Of a DNA stretch of 64,000 bases, positions 27,875 to 36,617 are shown one piece after another. The notes beneath the pieces were generated by a model, which saw only the letters and a list, made by a program, of their open reading frames with translations, was not told the origin of the DNA and did not search any database. A program made the translations under genes and the position numbers. The stretch spans positions 124,001-188,000 of the forward strand of contig NZ_SDWV01000001.1 of the NCBI RefSeq assembly GCF_004137345.1, given 5' to 3'. The DNA is from Nocardioides zhouii (GTDB lineage Bacteria > Actinomycetota > Actinomycetes > Propionibacteriales > Nocardioidaceae). Numbering within the stretch: the stretch's first letter is position 1; every line of letters starts with the position of its first letter.

Positions 27875-29707
27875 ATGTGGGGACGGGTCCGGGTCGGTGC
27901 CGTCGCGGTGCTGCTCGCGACCACGGCCCTGGTGGCGTACGACGTCGGCGGTGCGTCCGAGACACCGCAGGCCTTCGCCGAACCGGTGCGCAACGCCACC
28001 GTCGTGATCGAGGAGGGCGGTGCCCGCAAGGGCTACTCCACCCCCGCGGTGACTGTGACCGGGGGTGGCACCGTCACGGTGGTCAACCTCGACTCGATGG
28101 ACCACACCGTGACATCGGTGGCCAAGGGCGCCGACGGCCTGCCCGTGTTCGATGTACGCATCGCCGCCGGGACGACCGCGACGGTCCCGGACGTCGAGTC
28201 GCTCGCCGACGGCGACTGGGCGTTCTACTGCAAGTTCCACCCGAGCATGCGGGGCGTCCTGACCGTCGCCGGGGCCGGCGGCGGGGTCGAGCCCGAGCGG
28301 CCGAGCTTCGACCAGCCGCTGGTGGTGCCCGCGACGAAGCGCGGCGCCGAGATCCGACTGGTGATGAGGCGCAGCCGCGTACGCACCCTGCCGCACGGGC
28401 GGCGTACGTCGATGTGGACCTACGACGGCACCTACCCCGGCCCGACGATCCGGCGCCGCGGCGGCCGTGGCACCCGGGTCACCGTCGTCAACCGGCTGCC
28501 GAAGGGTGCCGGCTCCATGTCGACCCACCTGCACGGCGACCACCACGCGTCGAAGGACGACGGGCAGCCCACCAGCCGGCTGATCCGCCGCGGCTCCAGC
28601 CGCACGTACGACTACCCGCTCACCTACGACGGGCGTGCCGAGCCGGGGTCGTTCTTCTGGTACCACGACCACCGGATGGACCGGACCGCGCGCAACAACT
28701 GGCGCGGCCTCCAGGGGATGTTCATCGTCACCGATCCCCCGACGCCGGGGCTGCGGCTCCCCAGTGGGGCGCGCGACATCCCGCTGATGATCTCGGAGCG
28801 GTCGTTCACGCCGAGCAACCAGCTCACCGACCCGTTCGCCGACGGCCCCTCGATGGTCGGCCACCACGGCGAGATGGCGTGGATCGGCCCGAACGCACCG
28901 CCGGACGACGCCACGGTCGGCGACACCGTCCTGGTCAATGGTCGCGCGGCCCCGTACCTCGGCGTGACCGCGACCCGCTACCGGCTGCGGCTGCTCAACT
29001 CCTCGCCGTTCTCCAGCTACAACCTGACCCTCTCCGACGGGCGACCCCTCCTCCAGATCGGCACCGGCAGCGGCCTGCTCCCCCGCGCCGTCGTCCGATC
29101 GTCGGTGCTCCTCGGTCCGGCCCAGCGCGCGGACGTCATCGTCGACTTCAGCGGCGCCACCGGCCGGCGCCTGGTGCTCGAGTCGGTGCCCGCGGCCATC
29201 GGGAGCACCGGCGCCGATGCCCGCGAGACGGCCGTGATGGAGTTCCGCGTGGGCGCCAGCGCCCCCGACCCCTCCCGCCTCCCCTCGCGCCTGCCGTCCC
29301 CCGAGCTCGTCTCCCCCGTTCCTGCGACGGTCTCGAAGACGTGGACCTTCGGCCTCAGCGAGGGCCACCACAGCAGCTCCTGGACGATCAACGGCCAGGC
29401 CTTCGACCCCACCCGCACCGACCACCGCGCGGGGCTCGGCACCGTCGAGCGCTGGCGCTTCCGCAACACCAGCGACCTCACCCACTACGTCCACATCCAC
29501 GCCGAGCAGTGGCGCACCCTCCTGCGCGACGGCAAGGCACCGCCGCCGTGGGAACAGGGCCTCGAGGACACCTGGCGCCTCGAGCCCGGCGAGGAGGTCG
29601 AGGTGTCCGCCCGCTTCACCGACTACACCGGCGCCTTCATGATCCACTGCCACATGCTCGACCACGAGGACCACGGGATGATGGCCCGCTTCGACGTGGT
29701 CCCCTGA
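27875..29707 (+). CDS. Cupredoxin-multicopper oxidase fusion, secreted
   Basis: The 610-residue product begins MWGRVRVGAVAVLLATTALVAY, a signal peptide. A plastocyanin-like domain follows (about 30-135) with His in SMDHTVTSV and Cys, His and Met in AFYCKFHPSMRG, a complete type 1 copper set. A three-domain multicopper oxidase then has all four copper-ligand regions: STHLHGDHHAS, FFWYHDHRMDRT, HYVHIHAEQW and MIHCHMLDHEDHGMM. The last gives the Cys-His T1 site and a Met axial ligand. It should oxidise phenolics or metal ions with reduction of O2 to water. The extra N-terminal domain could act as a built-in electron carrier. Divergent from another cupredoxin-like secreted protein. Confidence 0.92.
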   Translation: MWGRVRVGAVAVLLATTALVAYDVGGASETPQAFAEPVRNATVVIEEGGARKGYSTPAVTVTGGGTVTVVNLDSMDHTVTSVAKGADGLPVFDVRIAAGTTATVPDVESLADGDWAFYCKFHPSMRGVLTVAGAGGGVEPERPSFDQPLVVPATKRGAEIRLVMRRSRVRTLPHGRRTSMWTYDGTYPGPTIRRRGGRGTRVTVVNRLPKGAGSMSTHLHGDHHASKDDGQPTSRLIRRGSSRTYDYPLTYDGRAEPGSFFWYHDHRMDRTARNNWRGLQGMFIVTDPPTPGLRLPSGARDIPLMISERSFTPSNQLTDPFADGPSMVGHHGEMAWIGPNAPPDDATVGDTVLVNGRAAPYLGVTATRYRLRLLNSSPFSSYNLTLSDGRPLLQIGTGSGLLPRAVVRSSVLLGPAQRADVIVDFSGATGRRLVLESVPAAIGSTGADARETAVMEFRVGASAPDPSRLPSRLPSPELVSPVPATVSKTWTFGLSEGHHSSSWTINGQAFDPTRTDHRAGLGTVERWRFRNTSDLTHYVHIHAEQWRTLLRDGKAPPPWEQGLEDTWRLEPGEEVEVSARFTDYTGAFMIHCHMLDHEDHGMMARFDVVP

Positions 29708-29713
29708 CCCGAT

Positions 29714-29791
29714 CAACGTAGGCAGTTCGCCCTCCCACCAGCCAGTGCTGAGCATGGAACGGGCGGAGCTCCACGCCAACTGCCTACGTTG
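29714..29791. repeat. Perfect 14-bp inverted repeat with 50-base loop
   Basis: CAACGTAGGCAGTT (29714-29727) is repeated in inverted form at 29778-29791 between the oxidase and the Nudix gene. The arms are less GC-rich than their surroundings. The loop contains no ORF. It could be a terminator with a long loop, a small dispersed palindromic element or an operator pair. Confidence 0.8.
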
Positions 29792-29839
29792 GTGCTCGGG
29801 CGGCGACGGCCGTGACCCGCCCCTCGTTAGGGTGGCGGA

Positions 29840-30580
29840 GTGCCCAGCCCGATCTCCGTGACCTCCGGCGACGGGGTGGCCCGACTCCAGTGGGCGGGCG
29901 AGGTCAGCACCGACGAGCTCCGACGCGAGGTCGCCGAGGCGCTCACCGGGCACTCCCGGGTCGAGGCGCTGGTCGCGAGCGGCGACACGACCGGGCAGCG
30001 GGCTGCGACGTGGGCCGGCATGCACCGCGAGGGCGTACGCCGGGGGCTGGGGCCGGGCGGTGAGCAGGAGGACCGGATCGTCTACGCGCGGCTCGTCACG
30101 GATGCTCCCGTCAACGAGCCCGGCGGATTCCGGTCGCTGCTCAACTCCTTCCTCCCCCGCAAGCGGGCGATCTCGCAGATGCTGGTGCGCGACCTGGAGG
30201 GGCGCGTGCTGCTGTGCCAGCTGACGTACAAGCGCGACTGGGACCTGCCCGGTGGCGTCGTCGAGGTCGGCGAGTCGCCGCGCCTCGCGGTGCAGCGCGA
30301 GGTCGAGGAGGAGCTCGGTCTCCAGATCGAGCCGGGCGGCCTCCTGCTCACCGACTGGCTGCCCCCGTGGGGTGGCTGGGACGACGCCGTGTGCCTGGTC
30401 TTCGACGGCGGCACCAAGGACGCGTCGGTGCTCGACCAGGTGGTCAAGCAGGAGCGCGAGATCCGAGACGCCCGGTTCTGCACGCTCGAGGAGGTCGACG
30501 AGCTCGCGGCCGACTTCACCGCCAGGCGCGTACGAGCGGCGGTCGAGGGTCGCCAGCCGTATACGGAGTCCGGCCGCTGA
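29840..30580 (+). CDS. Nudix hydrolase with truncated acetyltransferase-like N-terminus
   Basis: The 246-residue product has a complete Nudix box, GGVVEVGESPRLAVQREVEE followed by ELGL (about 138-161), which binds Mg and cleaves nucleoside-diphosphate-linked substrates. Residues 1-70 (VEALVASGDTTGQRAATWAG, MHREGVRRG) look like the C-terminal part of a RimJ/RimL-type GNAT fold without an acetyl-CoA loop, so the protein seems a remnant fusion. The start is a GTG; TAGGGT ends 6 bases upstream, so the mRNA is probably leaderless. It lies 14 bases before ppdK. Substrate unknown. Confidence 0.88.
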   Translation: MPSPISVTSGDGVARLQWAGEVSTDELRREVAEALTGHSRVEALVASGDTTGQRAATWAGMHREGVRRGLGPGGEQEDRIVYARLVTDAPVNEPGGFRSLLNSFLPRKRAISQMLVRDLEGRVLLCQLTYKRDWDLPGGVVEVGESPRLAVQREVEEELGLQIEPGGLLLTDWLPPWGGWDDAVCLVFDGGTKDASVLDQVVKQEREIRDARFCTLEEVDELAADFTARRVRAAVEGRQPYTESGR

Positions 30581-30594
30581 GGCAGGATGCCTCC

Positions 30595-33273
30595 ATGGCG
30601 TGGGTCTACGAATTCTCAGAAGGCAACAAGGACCAGAAGGACCTCCTCGGCGGCAAGGGTGCGAACCTCGCCGAGATGACGACGCTGGGACTCCCGGTGC
30701 CACCCGGCTTCACGATCTCGACCGAGACGTGCCGGGCCTACCTGGCGCTCCAGGAGTCGGGCGAGGGCGGCATGCCCGAGGGCCTCGACGAGGAGGTCAC
30801 CGAACACCTGGAGGCCCTCGAGGCCGCGATGGACAAGAAGCTCGGTGATGCGACCGACCCACTGCTCGTCTCGGTGCGCTCCGGCGCGAAGTTCTCGATG
30901 CCCGGGATGATGGAGACCGTCCTCAACGTCGGGCTCAACGACACGTCCGTCGGCGGCCTGGCCGCCCGCAGCGAGGACGAGCGGTTCGCCCTGGACTCCT
31001 ACCGCCGCCTGCTCCAGATGTTCGGCGGCACCGTCCTGCACGTCGACTCCGAACTGTTCTCCGAGGCCCTCGACGAGGCGAAGAAGGCGAAGGGCACCGA
31101 GTCCGACCTCGACCTCGACGCCGACGACCTGCGCGGCATCGTCGAGGCGTTCAAGGGCATCATCAAGGAACAGACCGGCCGCGACTTCCCGCAGGACCCG
31201 CGCGAGCAGATGGACCTCGCGATCCGCGCGGTCTTCGACTCGTGGAACACCGACCGTGCGCGGCTCTACCGCCGCCAGGAGCGGATCCCCGAGGACCTCG
31301 GCACAGCCGTCAACGTGCAGGCCATGGTCTTCGGCAACTTCGGCATGGACTCCGGCTCCGGCGTCGCGTTCACCCGTGACCCCGCGAGCGGCGCCCAGGG
31401 TGAGTACGGCGACTACCTCCAGAACGCGCAGGGCGAGGACGTCGTCGCCGGCATCCGCAACACCGTCAGCCTCGCCGACATGGCCGACATCGACCAGAAG
31501 TCGCACGACGAGCTGATGGCGATCATGACCCGCCTCGAGCGGCACTACCGCGACATGTGCGACATCGAGTTCACGGTGGAGCGCGGCAAGCTCTGGATGC
31601 TCCAGACCCGCGTCGGCAAGCGCACCCCCGAGGCGGCGTTCCGGATCGCGATCCACATGGTCAACGAGGGCCTGATCCAGATGGACGAGGCGGTGCTGCG
31701 GGTCACGGGCGACCAGCTCGCCCAGCTGATGTTCCCCCGCTTCGACGAGAAGGCCGAGCGCACCCTGCTCGCCAAGGGCATGAACGCCTCCCCCGGCGCG
31801 GCCGTCGGCAAGGTCGTCTTCGACTCCGACACCGCTGTCGAGTGGGCCGAGCGCGGCGAGGACGTGATCCTGGTCCGCAAGGAGACCAACCCCGACGACC
31901 TGCGCGGCATGGTCGCGGCCCGCGGCATCCTCACCAGCCGCGGCGGCAAGACGTCGCACGCCGCCGTCGTCGCCCGCGGCATGGGGCGTACGTGCGTGTG
32001 CGGCGCCGAGTCCCTCGACGTCGACACCAAGGCCCGGACGTTCCGCGTACGCGACGGCGAGACCATCGGCGAGGGGGACGTCATCTCGATCGACGGCACC
32101 ACGGGCGAGGTGTTCGCAGGCGCCGTACCGGTCACGGACTCCGTCGTCGTACGCCACTTCGAGGGCGAGAAGCTGGACGACGACCTCGCCCACGCCGTGG
32201 CGCGGATCATGGCCCACGCCGACGGCGCGCGCCGGTTGCGCGTGCGCACCAACGCCGACACGCCGGAGGACGCCGCGCGCGCCCGCCGCTTCGGCGCCCA
32301 GGGCATCGGGCTGTGCCGCACCGAGCACATGTTCCTCGGCGAGCGGCGCGAGCTGGTCGAGAAGCTCATCGTCGCCGAGGACGAGGCCGGCACGGAGGCC
32401 GCCCTCGCCGCGCTGCTCCCGCTGCAGCGCCAGGACTTCACCGAGATCCTCGAGGCGATGGACGGGCTCCCGGTCACGATCCGCCTGCTCGACCCGCCGC
32501 TGCACGAGTTCCTGCCCGACCTCACCGATCTCAGCGTGAAGGTCGCCGTGGCCGAGGAGCGCGGGGAGGTCGACGCGCACGACGCCGCCCTGCTCACCCA
32601 CGTACGCCGCCTGCACGAGTCCAACCCGATGCTCGGCCTGCGCGGCGTTCGCCTCGGCATCCAGATCCCCGGCCTGTTCCGCATGCAGGCCCGCGCGATC
32701 GCCGAGGCCGCCGCCGACCGCACCGACGCGCACGGCACGCCGCGCGCGGAGATCATGGTCCCGCTGGTCGCGAGCGTGCGCGAGCTGGAGATCGTCCGGG
32801 CCGTGCTCGAGAAGGAGATCGCCGAGGTGCAGGAGTCGCGCGGAGTCACGCTCGACATCTCGATCGGCACGATGATCGAGCTGCCACGCGCCGCGTTCCT
32901 CGCCGACCGGATCGCGATGGAGGCCGACTTCTTCTCGTTCGGCACCAACGACCTGACCCAGATGGGATGGGGCTTCTCCCGCGACGACGTCGAGGCGGCG
33001 TTCTTCTCCCGCTACTTCGAGCACGCGATCTTCGACGTGTCCCCCTTCGAGACCCTCGACCAGCTCGGGGTCGGCGGGATGGTCGAGATGGGCACGATCA
33101 AGGGTCGCCAGACCAAGCCCGACCTCAAGGTCGGCGTGTGTGGTGAGCACGGCGGCGACCCGCGCTCGGTGCACTTCTTCGACCGGATCGGCCTCGACTA
33201 CGTCTCGTGCTCCCCGTTCCGGGTGCCCGTCGCCCGGCTCGAGGCCGGACGCTCCGTTCTAGAAAAGCGCTGA
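30595..33273 (+). CDS. ppdK: Pyruvate, phosphate dikinase
   Basis: Interconverts pyruvate, ATP and phosphate with PEP, AMP and pyrophosphate. The 892-residue product has the standard three-part build. The ATP-grasp N-terminal domain includes GGKGANLAEMTTLGLPVPPG and LVSVRSGAKFSMPGMMETV. The swivelling domain carries phospho-accepting His455 in RGGKTSHAAVVARGMG, the same residue number as in the Clostridium symbiosum enzyme. The TIM-barrel domain has catalytic Cys849 in VGVCGEHGGDPRSVHFF. CAGGAT ends 6 bases before the ATG, so transcription may start here as well as upstream. The last 15 bases overlap the convergent ybbN-like gene. Confidence 0.97.
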   Translation: MAWVYEFSEGNKDQKDLLGGKGANLAEMTTLGLPVPPGFTISTETCRAYLALQESGEGGMPEGLDEEVTEHLEALEAAMDKKLGDATDPLLVSVRSGAKFSMPGMMETVLNVGLNDTSVGGLAARSEDERFALDSYRRLLQMFGGTVLHVDSELFSEALDEAKKAKGTESDLDLDADDLRGIVEAFKGIIKEQTGRDFPQDPREQMDLAIRAVFDSWNTDRARLYRRQERIPEDLGTAVNVQAMVFGNFGMDSGSGVAFTRDPASGAQGEYGDYLQNAQGEDVVAGIRNTVSLADMADIDQKSHDELMAIMTRLERHYRDMCDIEFTVERGKLWMLQTRVGKRTPEAAFRIAIHMVNEGLIQMDEAVLRVTGDQLAQLMFPRFDEKAERTLLAKGMNASPGAAVGKVVFDSDTAVEWAERGEDVILVRKETNPDDLRGMVAARGILTSRGGKTSHAAVVARGMGRTCVCGAESLDVDTKARTFRVRDGETIGEGDVISIDGTTGEVFAGAVPVTDSVVVRHFEGEKLDDDLAHAVARIMAHADGARRLRVRTNADTPEDAARARRFGAQGIGLCRTEHMFLGERRELVEKLIVAEDEAGTEAALAALLPLQRQDFTEILEAMDGLPVTIRLLDPPLHEFLPDLTDLSVKVAVAEERGEVDAHDAALLTHVRRLHESNPMLGLRGVRLGIQIPGLFRMQARAIAEAAADRTDAHGTPRAEIMVPLVASVRELEIVRAVLEKEIAEVQESRGVTLDISIGTMIELPRAAFLADRIAMEADFFSFGTNDLTQMGWGFSRDDVEAAFFSRYFEHAIFDVSPFETLDQLGVGGMVEMGTIKGRQTKPDLKVGVCGEHGGDPRSVHFFDRIGLDYVSCSPFRVPVARLEAGRSVLEKR

Positions 33274-34197
33274 CGCCAGGTTGCGGCGGCCCGCCAGCAC
33301 GCGCGGGTCGTCGTTGCCGACGGCGGCGAAGAGGCCGAGCAGGTGGTCGCGCGCCTTCGTACGGTCGGCGTCGGCCGTCCGGGCCACCAAGTTCACCAGC
33401 CGGGTGAAGGCGTCCTCGACGTGGCCGCCGAGCATGTCGAGGTCGGCGACCATCGTCTGCGCGTCGACGTCGTCGGGCTGCTCGGCCGCCGCGGCGCGGG
33501 CCGCCGCGAGGTCGACGCCCTGGGTGCGCTGCATGACCTTGGCCATCGCCAGGCCGCCGGCCGCCTCCGCGTCCGCCGGGTTGGCGTCGAGGAGCTTCTG
33601 GTACTCCGCGACGGCACCGTCGATGTCGCCGGCGACGAGTGCATCCTGGGCGGGCGCGTAGCGCGGGTCGACCGTCTCCTCCTCGCCCTCGGCGGCCGGG
33701 GCGGCGCTCGAGCGCGGCTGGTGCCGCCCGGCGATGCCCTGGGCGGTGAGCTGCTGGCCGACCTGCGTCAGCGCGGTGCGCAGCTCCTCGATGGGCAGCG
33801 CATCCTGCAGCAGCGGCATCGGCCGCCCGTCGACGACGGCCACGACCAGCGGGATCGACGGGATCTGCATGGCCTGCGCGATCTGCGGCACGGCGTCGAC
33901 GTCGACCAGGCCGAGCAGGTAGCGGCCCTCGTGCTCCTCGACGACCGTGACGAGGTCGTCGGCGAGCTGGCCGCTCTCGGGCATCCGGGTGCGGGAGTAG
34001 AACGCCAGCAGCACCGGCGCGGTCATCGACTGCTCGAGCAGGGCCTGGAAGCCCGGCTCGTCGACCTGCACGCTGTACGACGACCCCGCGGCGCTCGGTG
34101 TACCCGCGGGTGCTGATGCGGCCGCCCGGGGCGGCGCGGGCTGTCCGAGGCCGGAGAGGTCGATGGCACCGGGGCGGCTGAACGGTTGCTGCGTCAT
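33259..34197 (-). CDS. YbbN/CnoX-type thioredoxin-TPR protein without CxxC
   Basis: A 312-residue cytoplasmic protein with a Pro/Ala-rich N-terminus, a thioredoxin-like domain (about 40-150) and TPR-type helices (about 180-312). The helices include PRYAPAQDALVAGDIDGAVA and EYQKLLDANPADAEAAGGLA. In YbbN/CnoX proteins these parts pair a thioredoxin fold with a TPR-like scaffold that works with chaperones. The usual CxxC is replaced by RTRMPESGQ, so it should have no disulfide redox activity. The stop lies within the 3' end of ppdK. TAGGAT ends 7 bases before the ATG, suggesting a leaderless mRNA. Confidence 0.88.
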   Translation of the reverse strand: MTQQPFSRPGAIDLSGLGQPAPPRAAASAPAGTPSAAGSSYSVQVDEPGFQALLEQSMTAPVLLAFYSRTRMPESGQLADDLVTVVEEHEGRYLLGLVDVDAVPQIAQAMQIPSIPLVVAVVDGRPMPLLQDALPIEELRTALTQVGQQLTAQGIAGRHQPRSSAAPAAEGEEETVDPRYAPAQDALVAGDIDGAVAEYQKLLDANPADAEAAGGLAMAKVMQRTQGVDLAAARAAAAEQPDDVDAQTMVADLDMLGGHVEDAFTRLVNLVARTADADRTKARDHLLGLFAAVGNDDPRVLAGRRNLASALF

Positions 34198-34204
34198 GGG
34201 GTCA

Positions 34205-34249
34205 ATCCTAGGGAGACCGCCCTCGCGGGAGCGCCCGGGTCGGTAGCCT
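34205..34249. promoter_or_regulatory. Divergent -10 boxes of ybbN-like gene and gtrA
   Basis: Minus strand TAGGAT (34210-34205) ends 7 bases before the ATG at 34197. Plus strand TAGCCT (34244-34249) ends 7 bases before the ATG at 34257. No Shine-Dalgarno sequence is present for either, so both transcripts are inferred to be leaderless. Confidence 0.55.
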
Positions 34250-34256
34250 CCGCGGT

Positions 34257-34856
34257 ATGACTTCTCGGAGCACCCGGCTCTACGTGCGCCACCGGCGTAA
34301 CCTCGGGCTCCTGGCGCGCTTCGGGGTCGTCGGCGGATCGGGTGTCGCGGTCAACCTGCTGACCCTCGTCCTGCTGCGCCGGCTCGGCCCGCACTTCGAC
34401 GAGGCCGTCGTCGGGCTCGGCGGCTCGGACTTCAACCTCCGCTGGTACCACGTCTACTCGACGATCGCGTTCCTCGTGGCCAACCTCTCCAACTTCCAGC
34501 TCAACCGCACGTGGACCTTCCAGAGCAGCCGGCACTCCCGGTGGTGGCACGAGTACTGGCCGTTCCTGGTGGTCGGCTTCGGGGGCCAGGTCGTGGGCCT
34601 GGCCCTGCTCACCCTCCTGCTGCACCCGCACTCCCCCGTCGGCCTGCCGACCGGCATCTTCGACGACTCGAGCGGCCTGCGCAGCCGCCTCTACTGGTCG
34701 CAGCTGATCGTCATCACGCTCGTGATGCCGGTGTCGTTCGTCTTCAACAAGCTGTGGACCTTCGCGGCCGTGCGGACCGGCCGTCCCGACCTCGCAGACC
34801 CGCTTTTCGAGGGGGAAGTGGTGGTTGTGGAGGAAGTGGTCCGAGACCACTCCTGA
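34257..34856 (+). CDS. GtrA family membrane protein
   Basis: GtrA-like proteins are small membrane proteins thought to flip lipid-linked sugars for cell-surface glycans. The 199-residue product has the family start LARFGVVGGSGVAVNLLTLVLL (helix 1). A second helix, YHVYSTIAFLVANLSNFQLN, is followed by RTWTF, the GtrA signature. A third is FLVVGFGGQVVGLALLTLLL, and a last helix ends VMPVSFVFNKLWTF. A long acidic-basic tail follows. No glycosyltransferase is adjacent, so the sugar carried is unknown. Confidence 0.88.
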   Translation: MTSRSTRLYVRHRRNLGLLARFGVVGGSGVAVNLLTLVLLRRLGPHFDEAVVGLGGSDFNLRWYHVYSTIAFLVANLSNFQLNRTWTFQSSRHSRWWHEYWPFLVVGFGGQVVGLALLTLLLHPHSPVGLPTGIFDDSSGLRSRLYWSQLIVITLVMPVSFVFNKLWTFAAVRTGRPDLADPLFEGEVVVVEEVVRDHS

Positions 34857-34928
34857 GGTTCCTTGCCGACTGTGACCTCACCCCACAGGCGTGGTAGACA
34901 CACCCGGAGTCGAGGGGAGGCCGGAGCC

Positions 34929-35645
34929 ATGACATCGGGGTCATACGACTTCGCCGGCTACCAGGTGCTGGTGGTCGGCGGCGCGCGCGGCGAGGGTCAC
35001 ACCATCGCGACGTCCTTCGCCGAAGCAGGGGCGTCGGTGACGGTCACCGGCACGATGATGCTGCGCGCGCTCTACGACACCGACCTCTCGCCCTTCGAGT
35101 ACGAGTCGGTCAACCTGGCCCGCCAGGACTCGATCGACCACCTCGCGGCGATGGTCGACCACCTCGACGTGCTCGTCCTCGCCGCGTCCTGCAACCTCCC
35201 GTACGCATTGCCGCCCGACGAGCGCACGTTCATCGCCCAGGCGGCTCGCTCCGGCCTCCTCGGCCCGACGTTCCTCACCACCCGCCTGCGCCTCAAGCTC
35301 AGCCAGAGCCCCGCGCCCGGAGGCGGCTGCGTCGTCAACACCGGGGCCGTACGCAGCTGGCTCGAGCTCTCCTCCACGGCCGACGAGGCCCAGGCACAGG
35401 TCATCGAGTCCACCGCCCGCGCCGGCGAGAAGTGGGCGGGACTCGGGGTCCGGGTGAACTCCGTGCTGCAGACCACGCGCCCGGTGCTGCCCCGCCCGTA
35501 CGCCCCGCGCGCCGGCACGCGCATGGCGGGCGGCGACACCCTCGTACGCTCGCAGGAGGCGCGCACCGGTGAAGCGGTCGCCCAGGCCGCGCTGTTCCTC
35601 GCCGCGAGCGCCCGGATCACCGGTCAGACCCTGCGCCTCAGCTGA
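34929..35645 (+). CDS. Degenerate short-chain dehydrogenase/reductase
   Basis: The 238-residue product has a Rossmann N-terminus (YQVLVVGGARGEGHTIATSF) whose glycine motif GGARGEG replaces TGxxxGxG. The NNAG-like segment is AASCNLPY. The strand-5 region CVVNTGAVRSWLELSS keeps a serine, but the stretch aligned to YxxxK (TADEAQAQVIESTARAG) has neither Tyr nor Lys. It is therefore unlikely to be a normal oxidoreductase and could be a binding protein. GGGGAGG lies 8 bases before the ATG at 34929, which fixes the start; the open frame begins earlier at 34863. It is convergent with meaB with a 5-base gap. Confidence 0.82.
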   Translation: MTSGSYDFAGYQVLVVGGARGEGHTIATSFAEAGASVTVTGTMMLRALYDTDLSPFEYESVNLARQDSIDHLAAMVDHLDVLVLAASCNLPYALPPDERTFIAQAARSGLLGPTFLTTRLRLKLSQSPAPGGGCVVNTGAVRSWLELSSTADEAQAQVIESTARAGEKWAGLGVRVNSVLQTTRPVLPRPYAPRAGTRMAGGDTLVRSQEARTGEAVAQAALFLAASARITGQTLRLS

Positions 35646-35650
35646 CGTCG

Positions 35651-36610
35651 TCAGGCTCCGTCGACCAGCTCGTCCGCCGCTGCATAGGGATCGGCCTCCC
35701 CGTCCGCCACCCGGGCGGCCAGCCGGTCCAGGTCCGCCCCGCCGCCGGCCGCGGCCCACCGCTCGCTCATCGTGGCGAGCGCGATCGCCTCGACCTCGCT
35801 CCGCGCCCGCGCCGTACGACGCCGGACCATCTCGCCCGACTCGGCGAGCCAAGCGGCGTGACGATCGATCTCCGCCAGCAGTGCGTCGATCCCCTCCCCC
35901 GTGCTGGCCACGGTCTGCAGGACGGGCGGGCGCCAGGCGCCCTCGGGCCGTTCGGCCATGGTCAGCATCGTGCGCAGCTCGCGCCGGGTGCGGTCCGCAC
36001 CCTCCCGGTCGGCCTTGTTGACGGCGTACACGTCACCGATCTCGAGGATGCCGGCCTTGGCGGCCTGGATGCCGTCGCCCATGCCGGGGGCAAGCAGCAC
36101 GAGCGTGGTGTCGGCCAGGCCGGCCACCTCCACCTCGCTCTGCCCGACGCCGACGGTCTCGACGACGACGACGTCGCAACCCGCGGCCTCCAGGACGCGT
36201 ACGGCCTGGGGGGTGGAGCGGGCCAGTCCCCCGAGGTGCCCGCGGGCGCCCATCGAGCGGATGTAGACCTCCGGGTCGAGGGCGTGGTCGCCCATCCGCA
36301 CCCGGTCGCCGAGCAGGGCCCCGCCCGAGAACGGGGACGACGGGTCGACGGCCAGCACCCCGACCCGGCGGTCGTCCGCGCGCATGGCCGCGACCAGGGC
36401 GTTGGTCGAGGTCGACTTGCCGACGCCGGGCGCCCCGGTGATGCCCACCACGTGGGCGCGACCGGTGTGCTCGCGCAGGGCCGACATCACCTCGCGCAGG
36501 GCGGGCGAGTCGGCCTCGACGAGGGTGATCAGGCGGGCGACCGCGGCGGCCTCGCCCTGCCGCGCCCGGGCGACGAGGTCAGGTACCGCCGGGGCGCTCC
36601 GCCGGGTCAC
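35651..36610 (-). CDS. meaB: Methylmalonyl-CoA mutase-associated GTPase MeaB
   Basis: G3E-family GTPase that guards B12-dependent acyl-CoA mutases, gating cofactor loading and preventing inactivation. The 319-residue protein has the Walker A GITGAPGVGKSTSTNAL (about 56-72), Walker B/switch DVVVVETVGVGQSEVEVAGL (Q-S-E typical of MeaB) and base-specificity VNKAD (about 200-204). It lies 7 bases after the thiolase gene and is part of the same run. The ethylmalonyl-CoA mutase encoded 19 kb away is the likely client here, as no methylmalonyl-CoA mutase is seen in the window. Confidence 0.95.
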   Translation of the reverse strand: MTRRSAPAVPDLVARARQGEAAAVARLITLVEADSPALREVMSALREHTGRAHVVGITGAPGVGKSTSTNALVAAMRADDRRVGVLAVDPSSPFSGGALLGDRVRMGDHALDPEVYIRSMGARGHLGGLARSTPQAVRVLEAAGCDVVVVETVGVGQSEVEVAGLADTTLVLLAPGMGDGIQAAKAGILEIGDVYAVNKADREGADRTRRELRTMLTMAERPEGAWRPPVLQTVASTGEGIDALLAEIDRHAAWLAESGEMVRRRTARARSEVEAIALATMSERWAAAGGGADLDRLAARVADGEADPYAAADELVDGA

Positions 36611-36617
36611 GCCTCCC

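Noticed and set aside
33259..33273. 15-base overlap of ppdK and the ybbN-like gene as a possible frameshift
   Set aside because: Both C-termini fit their families, so this is simple convergent packing.
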